A DNA stretch of 64,000 nucleotides, taken from contig JAJEGI010000115.1 of the NCBI GenBank assembly GCA_022819945.1, forward strand, positions 60,201-124,200, given 5' to 3'. Below are positions 17,022-25,638 of the stretch, piece by piece; position 1 is the stretch's first letter, and the number at the start of each line of letters is the position of its first letter. The stretch comes from Candidatus Poribacteria bacterium. Lineage in GTDB: Bacteria; Poribacteria; WGA-4E; WGA-3G. The notes beneath the pieces were generated by a model, which ran no database searches, was not told the DNA's origin, and saw nothing but the letters and a program-made list of their open reading frames with translations. The translations under genes were made by a program, and so were the position numbers.

Positions 17022-17882
17022 ATGAAAGAGGTACGTAATTCTAATGATCCAATGCCATTGTCTCCAGGAGAGAAATTGATGACACCTGAACAGAAGTTTT
17101 TCTTCGACTTACGGGGTTGGATTTTATTACCATCGGTGTTATCAGCGTCGGAAATCGAAGAGATGAAAGCGGAAGTCTATGCGGGTGCCAGACATAGTTA
17201 TCAGGGAGCACTCCAGAATTTACTTGATCATCCTGCGCTTGTAGGTATTCTCAACGAAATCCTTGCTGATGAACGATTTATTTTTGACGATTGCTACGGC
17301 TTTCGATGTGAGAATTCGGTAACGACGGTCAGGAAACCGGGTTGGAGTACTTCTTCTGATAGGGGTACTGCGGTGCCGCATGTCGTACGCCCGCCACAAC
17401 AAGCGAATGCGATGCGGTATCAGGTTGCCGGTGGAAAGATATTCGCAGGGCTCACACGTGTGATTTGGGAACTTGAAGAGGTGAAAGCTGGACAGGGAGG
17501 TACGACTTTTCTCAGTGGGTCGCATAAGGCACATTTCGACTATGGTGGACCGGACCCATACCGTCCGAATATTAGCGAATCCCCTTGGGAGGATAAGATA
17601 AAGGATATGATGGAGGACTATAGTTGTCCGCCTGGATCGGTACTTATTTTCACTGAAAGCGTTATACATGCTACGAACAACTGGACGAACCCTGACAATC
17701 CGCGTTGTGCTGTGTTTAATTGTTACAACTCGATATGGGCACAATGGTTTCGGTTGAATCTAAGTCATGAAGTTATAGAAGAGATGCCGCCGAAACGGCA
17801 ATCTTTATTCCGTGGAACTTGGGCAATAGGGGGTGGTCCTGGCGGGAATCGTGCGTATTCGCTGGAGAATAACACCACATAG
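17022..17882 (+). CDS. PhyH-like protein with altered iron motif, copy 1
   Basis: A 286-residue member of the phytanoyl-CoA dioxygenase superfamily, beginning a few residues before the MTPEQKFFFDLRGWILLPSV block. The FLSGSHKAHF motif, the distal His in ESVIHATNNW and the Arg in NPRCAVFNCY are present. At the position of the HxD iron motif it reads PHVVRPPQ, so the Asp is missing, as in the next gene. It may therefore use a different ligand set or not be an oxygenase. The ATG at 22 bases into the track frame (17022) is preceded by AAAGGA ten bases upstream. It follows glgA by 32 bases on the same strand and probably shares its transcript. Confidence 0.82.
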   Translation: MKEVRNSNDPMPLSPGEKLMTPEQKFFFDLRGWILLPSVLSASEIEEMKAEVYAGARHSYQGALQNLLDHPALVGILNEILADERFIFDDCYGFRCENSVTTVRKPGWSTSSDRGTAVPHVVRPPQQANAMRYQVAGGKIFAGLTRVIWELEEVKAGQGGTTFLSGSHKAHFDYGGPDPYRPNISESPWEDKIKDMMEDYSCPPGSVLIFTESVIHATNNWTNPDNPRCAVFNCYNSIWAQWFRLNLSHEVIEEMPPKRQSLFRGTWAIGGGPGGNRAYSLENNTT

Positions 17883-17961
17883 TTCTAAGAGAAATCAAGT
17901 TATATCTTGACACAATATGTCATTCATACAGTGTGTGTTCATAACTATTAAGCACTGCAAG

Positions 17962-17978
17962 CGGGGTTTAAAACCCCG
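17962..17978. repeat. Short perfect hairpin
   Basis: CGGGGTTT, A, AAACCCCG: eight-base arms. It is followed at 17991-18004 by the CGTAAGTCCTAACT repeat also found at other gene boundaries in this window. There is no T-run after it. Confidence 0.5.
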
Positions 17979-18019
17979 TAAAGGGAGCTACGTAAGTCCT
18001 AACTATTAAGGAGATTCCA

Positions 18020-18862
18020 ATGTCACAAGTAACATCAAATGATGCACCGATTCCGATGACACCCGAACAAAAGTTTTTCTTTGATCTCCGTGGCTGGATT
18101 CTGTTGCCATCTGTCCTGTCAGAGCCGGAAATCGAAGAGATGAAAGCGGAAGTCTACGATGGTGCCAGACAAAGTTATCAAGGAGCCCTTCAGAACCTCC
18201 TTGACCATCCTGCAATCGTCGGTGTCCTGAACGAAATTCTGTCCGAGGCCCCGTTTGCACAACACGATGATTGCTATGGATTTCGGTGTGAAGGGTCGTT
18301 TACGACTGTGAGACCCCCGGGTTGGGGTGTGTCGGAACGTGGTGATAACGGTCTGCCGCACGTTGTGCGTCCACCGCAACAGGCGAACGCGATGCGATAT
18401 CAGGTTGCAGGTGAAAAGATTTTTGCGGGGTTGACGCGTGTCGTCTGGGAACTTGAAGAAGTGAAGTCAGGGCAAGGTGCTACCTCTTTCCTCAGTGGCT
18501 CACATAAAGCGCACTTCAATTACGGCGGTCCCGACAAGTATCGTCCGAATATTAGCGAGTCACCGTGGGAGGAAAGCATGCGTGAGATGATGGACGACTA
18601 TAGCTGCCCACCGGGTTCCGTCGTCATCTTCACGGAAAGCCTCGTCCACGCAGCGAATAATTGGACGAACCCGGACAACCCACGGTGTGCTGTTTTCAAT
18701 TGCTATAACTCCATCTGGGCACAGTGGCATCGGTTGAACTTGAGCCATGAAGTCATTGAGACGATGCCTGCCAAACGGCAATCGTTGTTCCGTGGCACGT
18801 GGGCAATTGGCGGCGGTCCTGGTGGAAACCGTGAGTATTCACTGGAAAATAACACTACATAG
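18020..18862 (+). CDS. PhyH-like protein with altered iron motif, copy 2
   Basis: A 280-residue tandem paralogue of the preceding gene, near identical over most of its length. Residues: PHVVRPPQ from 113 (His 114, with Val 116 where HxD would have Asp), SGSHKAHF at 159-166, distal His 210 in SLVHAANNW, Arg 222. The motif change is therefore shared and not a random defect in one copy. AAGGAGATTCC lies just before the ATG. It sits 137 bases after copy 1 and ends 16 bases from the convergent end of glgB, placing both copies physically inside the glycogen locus. Substrate is unknown. Confidence 0.85.
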   Translation: MSQVTSNDAPIPMTPEQKFFFDLRGWILLPSVLSEPEIEEMKAEVYDGARQSYQGALQNLLDHPAIVGVLNEILSEAPFAQHDDCYGFRCEGSFTTVRPPGWGVSERGDNGLPHVVRPPQQANAMRYQVAGEKIFAGLTRVVWELEEVKSGQGATSFLSGSHKAHFNYGGPDKYRPNISESPWEESMREMMDDYSCPPGSVVIFTESLVHAANNWTNPDNPRCAVFNCYNSIWAQWHRLNLSHEVIETMPAKRQSLFRGTWAIGGGPGGNREYSLENNTT

Positions 18863-18878
18863 GAACGTCAGCGAGTTT

Positions 18879-20957
18879 CTAATTTTCCATTTTAGGTGCT
18901 AACACCAACGCACTTCGGGCAGGGACGTAAAGTTGAATCGACTGTGCCTGCCCCTCCATAGCAACATCTTGCCACGGATAATGGACACCTTCTACGGCAC
19001 CGTGCCCCCCGTAAGCAGTATCATCGGTATCGAGAACGAGTCGGTAATCTGCCTTTTCAGGGACAGGGATCCGCCAATCTGTGACAGATTCACTCGGATG
19101 AAAGTTGAAAGCAAACACAAGTCCACTCCGCGCATAAACGATCTGTTTCGCGTCCTCATGAATACATAAAAGTTGAATATCCACATCAGCAAGCAGGTGG
19201 TAAGTTACATCGAGGTGCTGCATCGCCCGATCAAAAGCGTTGAGGTGTTTATAGCGGAGGGTATCATCATCGACAAGATGCCACTGCCGACGCGCATACC
19301 AGTAGGAGTTATTGTTCCCTGCCCGTGGAAAGTCAATCCATTCAGGATGTCCAAATTCATTCCCCATAAAGTTGAGGTAACCCTCACCCCCCAAACTAAA
19401 CGTTAGGAGTCGGATGAGTTTGTGGAGCGCGATGCCACGAGAGATGAGATGGCTCGTCGTGGAGATACGCATGTTCGTGTAAAGTTCAGCGTCCATGAGT
19501 TGCATCGCAAGCGTCTTATCGCCGACAATCGACTGGTCGTGGCTCTCGACGTAAGCGATATGTTTTTCGCCTGCGCGGCGGTTGCGTAACATACCGTAAA
19601 TCTCGCCGATGTGCCATGCCTCGTCCTGCTTCTCCTTCAACAACCGAATCCAGTAATCCGGGATACCCATCGCGAGCCGATAATCGAAACCGAGTCCACC
19701 TTCCTCGATAGGACGCGCGAGACCCGGCATACCGCTCATATCCTCAGCAATCGAAATAGCATCCGGATTAACAGCATGGACGACCTCATTTGCCAACATC
19801 AGATAGGCGATAGCGTCTGACTCAACACCAGCATCGAAATAATCCGCATAGCCGGTAAATTCCCGTTCTAACCCGTGGTCGCTATAGAGCATACTCGTGA
19901 TACCATCGAACCTGAATCCGTCAAACTGATAGGTCTCCAGCCAATAGCGGATATTGCTCAGCAGAAAGCGTTGCACCTCGTATTTGCTATAATCGAAACA
20001 GCGCGAATCCCATGCGACGTGTTCACCTTTCGCACCGGCGTGAAAATACTGATGTCCAGTACCATCGAATTGGCTCAACCCCTCGTTGAGATTCTTGACA
20101 GCATGGCTATGCACGAGATCCATGATAACCAGCAACCCCATGCTGTGCGCCGTATCAATAAGTGCTTTCAGTTCCTCTGGTGTCCCGAAACGACTTGAGA
20201 CTGCGAAGAAATTGCTGACATGATACCCGAAGCTCGCATAATACGGATGCTCCATCACTGCCATCAATTGCACAGCGTTATAGCCTAAATCCACAATTCG
20301 GGGCAAGATATTCTGCGTAAATTCAACGAAGGTTCCGACCTTTTCTGCTTCTTGTGCCATCCCGACGTGCGCCTCGTAAATCCGCAGACCTTCGGTATTG
20401 ATGTCGAAAACAGGTGCGTGGTGCTGCCATTGATACGGATGCGAGGGTGACCAATACTGACCTGTGAAATCCGCATCGCCTTCCTGAACGACACGCTGAA
20501 CATACGCAGGAATCCGATCAAATCCACGTAGGGGCAAGGTCCCCTCACCCCTACTGACAACATGCACCTTGACGAGGCTGCCGTGTGTGAACTTATCAGC
20601 ATACTCGCTATCAGGCAAAAAGATGTGCCACACTCCCCAATCATCAACGGACATCGGGTTCGCATCGCGCGACCAACCGTTAAAATCACCGATGAGCGCG
20701 AGCGTCTCCGCACCCGGTGCCCATTCGCGGTACCAGACACCGGTCTCCCCTTCGTGTTCCGCACGGTTGAAACCGAAATATCGGTGACCTTGGCTAATCT
20801 CGCCTAATACACCACCCGTCTCCTCAATCTCGACTTTAAAACGTTGATAGTGTGCAAACCGTTCGCGTAGTTGGGCAGTGTATGGTTTCAGCAAGGAATC
20901 TGTGTTGATGAGGGCAGTGCCATCAGTTCTGTTTTTTGTCGAGTCTCGCTTTCGCAT
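18879..20957 (-). CDS. glgB: 1,4-alpha-glucan branching enzyme
   Basis: A branching enzyme (CBM48 plus GH13 catalytic barrel) that forms alpha-1,6 branches in glycogen. Over 692 residues it shows YREWAPGAETLALIGDFNGW (CBM48), then the barrel motifs DLVHSHAV, FDGFRFDGITSM (nucleophile Asp), IAEDMSGMP (acid/base Glu) and YVESHDQ. These give the complete Asp-Glu-Asp triad. The sequence resembles the eukaryotic-like subtype (GBE1) that many Bacteroidetes also carry. The start is uncertain: I use the ATG at 20957; in-frame codons at 20981 (ATG) and 21020 (TTG) also exist, and none has a clear ribosome site. It follows the caspase-FGE pair on the same strand and may be read from the same transcript. 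Confidence 0.93.
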   Translation of the reverse strand: MRKRDSTKNRTDGTALINTDSLLKPYTAQLRERFAHYQRFKVEIEETGGVLGEISQGHRYFGFNRAEHEGETGVWYREWAPGAETLALIGDFNGWSRDANPMSVDDWGVWHIFLPDSEYADKFTHGSLVKVHVVSRGEGTLPLRGFDRIPAYVQRVVQEGDADFTGQYWSPSHPYQWQHHAPVFDINTEGLRIYEAHVGMAQEAEKVGTFVEFTQNILPRIVDLGYNAVQLMAVMEHPYYASFGYHVSNFFAVSSRFGTPEELKALIDTAHSMGLLVIMDLVHSHAVKNLNEGLSQFDGTGHQYFHAGAKGEHVAWDSRCFDYSKYEVQRFLLSNIRYWLETYQFDGFRFDGITSMLYSDHGLEREFTGYADYFDAGVESDAIAYLMLANEVVHAVNPDAISIAEDMSGMPGLARPIEEGGLGFDYRLAMGIPDYWIRLLKEKQDEAWHIGEIYGMLRNRRAGEKHIAYVESHDQSIVGDKTLAMQLMDAELYTNMRISTTSHLISRGIALHKLIRLLTFSLGGEGYLNFMGNEFGHPEWIDFPRAGNNNSYWYARRQWHLVDDDTLRYKHLNAFDRAMQHLDVTYHLLADVDIQLLCIHEDAKQIVYARSGLVFAFNFHPSESVTDWRIPVPEKADYRLVLDTDDTAYGGHGAVEGVHYPWQDVAMEGQAQSIQLYVPARSALVLAPKMEN

Positions 20958-21029
20958 AATATTTATAGCAATGTGATTCATAGAGTCGAAAACATCAAAG
21001 GTGTAAGCAGAAGTGGTCAAGGCGGCAAC

Positions 21030-23078
21030 TTAAGGGGCTACTGATTGTACACAACGAAAACCAACAGAGAAGCTCGCTGAATGTGCCCCATATGACCATC
21101 GGTGTGCAGAACGCACATTTTGAGGGTGAGGGGTCCAAGAACCGCCTCGTAACACACGAGATTCATTCACAGTTATTGAATTATTGGTCGTATTTGTTAC
21201 AATGATCCCTGCAATTGGATTTCGACGTGGAGAGTTTGTATAGATGTTTTCATCATAAGCATCAAAACACCATTCCCAAACATTACCTGCCATATCATAT
21301 AGACCATATCCATTCGGAGGATAACTACCGACGGGAGCAGTATACACGTAGCCATCATCAGCACTCTTATCCCAATTTTCCCAGCTTCCTGAGTTCGCCC
21401 CGCTTTTATCGGCAAAATTACATTGGGTCCCATCCGGAGGACCGTTACCCCATGGATATTTCTGACCAATATAGCCGCCGCGTGCGGCTTTTTCCCACTC
21501 CGCTTCAGTCGGTAGTCGCTTGCCCGCCCATTTCGCGTACGCCATCGCATCATGCCAACTCACATAAACCATGGGATGTTGATCCATCGGAGAAAATGGG
21601 GAAAGCGAATACGATGGTGCGGGATGTCCAGTGGCACGAGTAAATTGGTAATATTGTCCAACTGTCACTTCGTGAACATCCATATAAAACGCATCAACAT
21701 AGACCGTATGCACTGGCTGTTCATTCGGATCACTGGTGTGATTGCTTCCCATCTGAAACTCTCCAGCGGGAATCAGGACCATTTCAGCACCATCTTTCCC
21801 AACGATTGTTTGTGGTACATATGGAGACAGCAATCGCTTTTGCTCATTGACGATAACATTTTCCTCAACAGTTGTTTCCGGCACACTCGGTTTCGGCTTC
21901 GGTAGCACTGGTTCTCTTTTCATCTTCTCTAAAGCTGACTCCCACGGGAACTCTTGACCGCCCTTCAGTGTTATCTTTTTGACGCGGGTTTTGTAACCCG
22001 AAAGTTCTAATCCTACATTCGCCTGCTTCTCAAGAGACACGCCGGTGTCGATCTGATAACTACGCAATGGGGTCGTACCGACTAAAACATCATCAATGTA
22101 AACCTTCGCGCCTTCTGGCGTGCTGGTTATGTTCAACGTTGCTATCGTATCCAACTCAATGCCGCTATCCTCATTACCATCCTGCTCGTTTTGAGAAAGC
22201 ACGAATACAAAATCACCCGTGTTCAACTGCTGATCGTGAATCTTTCCATGTTGTGGATGCTGTCCTTGAGAGAACTTTGGCACTGTTCGATAGAGATAAT
22301 CTCCTAACTCGACACCTGTCAGGTAACCGTCTGGTATCGGTTCTTCAACGCGACCTTCAAGTAAATTCAAAAACGCCTTCTTAAACTCACTTCGATCTGG
22401 AACAGGTTCGTCCGCACGGCCTGCTGTTATGAATTGACGAACCGGATTTTTAATCCGATCCGTGATATGGGAGGGTGTAGTCCGATTTCTTAAGTTCAGA
22501 ACTGTGCCAGAGAAGCAGCTATCAAACATAAAAAGCACATGTTTGGCATGAATTTTCTTGGAGTCTGACACAAACTTGACCATGTCCACACTATAGAGAT
22601 CAAACTCCGCAGCATTTGCAGGACTCGGTGTATCAAGCATCACCAAGTAGCCGAGATCTTCGCCCGTTGCTGCCTTTGTTGTGTATCCGTGACCAGCATA
22701 GTAAAATAGGAGGCGGCTATTCTTGTCTTTGCCGAATTCATAGATAAATTCTGAAAACGCTTTATTAAACTCGGACTTCGTTACATCTATTTTCAGAGTT
22801 ACATTGAACCCGTGTTGTTCAAGGACTTCTGCAACCTCCTTCACATCTTCCACTGCGCCCGAAAGCGGATTCCAACCGTTTTTCATAGGGTACGCCCCAT
22901 TTCCTATGACAAGCGCATACGAATCTTTATAGAGACCAAACTCATCTCCATTTTCCGCGCGGATAATGATATTCATACCACGTTGTGACAGTAAATCAGT
23001 AGTAAGGAACAAAATTGCACTGCAGAGGAGAATAAAAAATAAAAATAAAGATATCTTTCTCATGGATGCTATAAACAT
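21030..23078 (-). CDS. Caspase-PEGA-FGE fusion protein, copy 1
   Basis: A 682-residue exported protein. After a signal peptide (FLFFILLCSAILFLTTDLL) there is a caspase/peptidase C14 domain with the catalytic His in YYAGHGYTT (about residue 130) and Cys in FMFDSCFSG (about 188). A PEGA domain follows near residues 305-375 (TLNITSTPEGAKVYID...GTTPLRSYQIDTG). The final 260 residues are a formylglycine-generating-enzyme-like (SUMF1) domain: MVLIPAGEFQMGS, VTVGQYYQF, RLPTEAEWEKAARGG, GLYDMAGNVWEW, RVLRGGSW and GFRC. True sulfatase activation is not implied, as this fold is used widely for binding. The start is ambiguous between 23078 and 23063; the first is kept because the paralogue shares the MFIxSM opening. 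The next gene upstream is its paralogue. Confidence 0.9.
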   Translation of the reverse strand: MFIASMRKISLFLFFILLCSAILFLTTDLLSQRGMNIIIRAENGDEFGLYKDSYALVIGNGAYPMKNGWNPLSGAVEDVKEVAEVLEQHGFNVTLKIDVTKSEFNKAFSEFIYEFGKDKNSRLLFYYAGHGYTTKAATGEDLGYLVMLDTPSPANAAEFDLYSVDMVKFVSDSKKIHAKHVLFMFDSCFSGTVLNLRNRTTPSHITDRIKNPVRQFITAGRADEPVPDRSEFKKAFLNLLEGRVEEPIPDGYLTGVELGDYLYRTVPKFSQGQHPQHGKIHDQQLNTGDFVFVLSQNEQDGNEDSGIELDTIATLNITSTPEGAKVYIDDVLVGTTPLRSYQIDTGVSLEKQANVGLELSGYKTRVKKITLKGGQEFPWESALEKMKREPVLPKPKPSVPETTVEENVIVNEQKRLLSPYVPQTIVGKDGAEMVLIPAGEFQMGSNHTSDPNEQPVHTVYVDAFYMDVHEVTVGQYYQFTRATGHPAPSYSLSPFSPMDQHPMVYVSWHDAMAYAKWAGKRLPTEAEWEKAARGGYIGQKYPWGNGPPDGTQCNFADKSGANSGSWENWDKSADDGYVYTAPVGSYPPNGYGLYDMAGNVWEWCFDAYDENIYTNSPRRNPIAGIIVTNTTNNSITVNESRVLRGGSWTPHPQNVRSAHRWSYGAHSASFSVGFRCVQSVAP

Positions 23079-23193
23079 TTTGCTCACAATGCTTGGGTTG
23101 AACGCATGACTTAGTTCACAAAAACTAAAATTTTTCAATCGTAAAAACTGTATTATTCCCAATCCATAATGGTCGGGCAAAAGAAGAACGAAT

Positions 23194-25377
23194 TTAAGGA
23201 GTTACTGATTTCACACAGCGAAAACCGTTGGTGATCCACACTCCTGTTGAAAGGGCACCATTATTGCGACTGCTGACTTGTACTGTCCATGCCGCAGATA
23301 TCCAGTTACCACCACGCGACAAGCGTAGTTCATTAATAATAGTCGTTCCGTTATTTTTTGGATCTCTTATAATGATACTCGCAATCGGATTTTCCCGAGG
23401 AGAGTTTGCATAGAAATTTTCATCGTAGGCATCAAAACACCATTCCGACACATTCCCCGCCATATCATATAAACCATACTCATTCGGAGGATAACTACCG
23501 ACAGGGGCAGCGTATGCATAACCATCATCACTACTTTTATCTAAAGGATGATCGTCTGCTTTAACCCGTTTCCCGTTGACAAGTCTTCCTTCACTACCCC
23601 AATTTCTGCTTAGGCTCTTGTCCGCAAAATTACACTGTGTTCCGTCTGGTGGAGCATTACCCCACGGATATTTTTGATCCTTCAAGCCACCACGTGCAGC
23701 TTTCTCCCATTCTGCCTCTGTCGGCAAGCGTTTGCCTGCCCATTTCGCATACGCCATTGCATCATGCCAACTGACGTTGACAATGGGATGCCGATCCGTT
23801 AGAGCATACCCTGGATTCGGAGGCGCGCGATGCCCAGTGGCACGAACAAATTGATTGTATTGCCCAACGGTCACTTCGTGGACATCCATATAGAAGGCAT
23901 CAACATAGACCGTATGCACAGGTTGGTCGGAACTACGGTAGTTACTGCCCATCTGAAACTCACCAGCCGGAATCAACACCATCTCAGCACCGTCTTTTCC
24001 AATAATTTTTTCTGGCACATTTGGAGAGAGCAATTGCCTTTCGGCATTAGTATTGACATCTTCTTCCACAGTTGTTGCTGGCACACTTGGCTTTGGTTTC
24101 GGTGACACTGGTTCTTTTGTCCTCTCCTCCAGTTCCGTCTCATTGACTCCAACATCTTTCTCAACTATTGTTTCTTGTATGTCCGCCTTTGGTTTCGGCA
24201 ACACCGGTTGTGTCGCCATTTTTTCTAAAGACACGTCCCATGGGAACTCCTGCCCACCTTTCAACGTTATTTTCTTAACGCGACTCTTGTAGCCTGAAAG
24301 TTCTAAGCCTACATTCACCTGCTTTTCAAGACGAATACCGGTATCAATTTGATAGTTCTCAATGGGGGTTATGCCGATTGCGGTACTATCAACATACACG
24401 GTTGCACCACTTGGTGTGCTGGTGATGTTCAACGTCGCGATTGTATTCAACTCAATACCGGTATCTTCATGCACCTCTGGACTCTTTTGAGGGAGCACGA
24501 ACACAAAATCACCTGTATTAAGCTGCTGGTCGTGGATCTTTCCATGTTGTGGGTGCTGTCCTTGAGAGAATTTAGGGACTGTCCTATATAAATAATCCCC
24601 TAACTCAACGCCTGTCAAATAGCCATCCGGTGTTGGCTCTTCAACGTGCCCTTCAAGCAAGTTCAAAAATGCTTTCTTAAACTCGCTTCTATCCGGCACA
24701 GGTTCATCCGCACGACCGGCCGTGATGAACTGACGCACCGGATTTTTGATTCTGTCAGTGATGTGAGACGGTGTAACCCGGTTCCGAAGGTTGAGTACCG
24801 TCCCTGAGAAGCAGCTATCAAACATAAACAGAACATGTTTAGCGTGGATCTTCTTGGAGTCCGATACAAACTTGACCATATCCACACTGTGGAGATCAAA
24901 CTTCGCAGCATTCGTCGGACTTGGTGTATCAAGCATCACAAGGTAGCCGAGATCTTCACCCGTTGCTGCCTTCGTGGTGTAGCCATGACCCGCGTAGTAA
25001 AACAGGAGTCGATTATCCTTGTTTTTACCAAATTCATAGATAAACTCCGAAAACGCTTGATTAAACTCTGTCTTCGTTACATCTATCTTCAGGGTCACTT
25101 TGAATCCGTGGTTTTCAAGGACTTCTGCGACTTCTTTGACATCCTTTATCGCACCTGGAAGCGGATTCCAACCGTTCTTTACGGGATATGCTCCATTTCC
25201 AATAACGAGTGCATAGGAGTCTTTATAAAGTGCAAGTTCTTCCCCACTTTTAGCGCGGATAGTGATATTCATGCCACGTTGCGGCAGCAAATCAGTAGCA
25301 GTAAGGAGCACGATCACACCACAGAAAATACCAAAAAAGAGAAATAGAGATATTGTTTTCATAGATATTATAAACAC
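23194..25377 (-). CDS. Caspase-PEGA-FGE fusion protein, copy 2
   Basis: A 727-residue paralogue of the preceding entry with the same order: signal peptide (residues 6-28), caspase domain with His 131 in YYAGHGYTT and Cys 189 in FMFDSCFSG, PEGA domain near 305-375, a Pro/Lys/Glu-rich linker (residues 380-445) and a C-terminal FGE-like domain (MVLIPAGEFQMGS to GFRCVKSV). The linker is longer than in copy 1, containing a repeat of the KPKPSVP type. The caspase halves are almost the same in both copies; the FGE domains diverge more, as if the recognition end evolves faster. A GTG at 25377 or ATG at 25362 could start it. Role unknown; orthocaspases in bacteria are linked to stress response or cell death. 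Confidence 0.9.
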   Translation of the reverse strand: MFIISMKTISLFLFFGIFCGVIVLLTATDLLPQRGMNITIRAKSGEELALYKDSYALVIGNGAYPVKNGWNPLPGAIKDVKEVAEVLENHGFKVTLKIDVTKTEFNQAFSEFIYEFGKNKDNRLLFYYAGHGYTTKAATGEDLGYLVMLDTPSPTNAAKFDLHSVDMVKFVSDSKKIHAKHVLFMFDSCFSGTVLNLRNRVTPSHITDRIKNPVRQFITAGRADEPVPDRSEFKKAFLNLLEGHVEEPTPDGYLTGVELGDYLYRTVPKFSQGQHPQHGKIHDQQLNTGDFVFVLPQKSPEVHEDTGIELNTIATLNITSTPSGATVYVDSTAIGITPIENYQIDTGIRLEKQVNVGLELSGYKSRVKKITLKGGQEFPWDVSLEKMATQPVLPKPKADIQETIVEKDVGVNETELEERTKEPVSPKPKPSVPATTVEEDVNTNAERQLLSPNVPEKIIGKDGAEMVLIPAGEFQMGSNYRSSDQPVHTVYVDAFYMDVHEVTVGQYNQFVRATGHRAPPNPGYALTDRHPIVNVSWHDAMAYAKWAGKRLPTEAEWEKAARGGLKDQKYPWGNAPPDGTQCNFADKSLSRNWGSEGRLVNGKRVKADDHPLDKSSDDGYAYAAPVGSYPPNEYGLYDMAGNVSEWCFDAYDENFYANSPRENPIASIIIRDPKNNGTTIINELRLSRGGNWISAAWTVQVSSRNNGALSTGVWITNGFRCVKSVTP

Positions 25378-25448
25378 TTCCGTATAGAGCTTTGAAACGT
25401 GTCAAGAGACAGAACAAAGTCTGATCTATTTTACAAGCAACGCCATAT

Positions 25449-25464
25449 TATAACCCAAGTTGCT
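25449..25464. repeat. 16-base sequence repeated in inverse orientation at 27891-27906
   Basis: TATAACCCAAGTTGCT occurs here, and its exact reverse complement occurs at 27891-27906. The two copies bracket the DUF4384-like gene at a distance of about 2.4 kb. Confidence 0.5.
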
Positions 25465-25531
25465 ACTCACAGAGTTTTAGGCATGCAGCCCCCGTTTCTC
25501 ATTGAAAGTGATCTATTCTCCGCGGGGTTTT

Positions 25532-25587
25532 GTAGCGTAAACTTTTAGTTTGCGTCCTTGCATGCACAATCTAAAAGATTATGCTAC
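25532..25587. repeat. Intergenic palindromic repeat
   Basis: The 17-base arms GTAGCGTAAACTTTTAG and CTAAAAGATTATGCTAC pair at 15 of 17 positions around a 22-base centre that itself holds TGCATGCA. It lies downstream of the DUF4384-like gene. The GTAGC...GCTAC ends recall the hairpin at 1993-2017. Confidence 0.55.
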
Positions 25588-25638
25588 AAGCGACGACTTA
25601 GGTTATTATAAGGAACTCTACCTCTATGGATGTAAGTC

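Noticed and set aside
21030..25377. The FGE-like domains as activators of the sulfatase at 44173-45630
   Set aside because: They are C-terminal parts of exported caspase fusions; the FGE-like fold is commonly used for other functions and the genes lie 19 kb apart.
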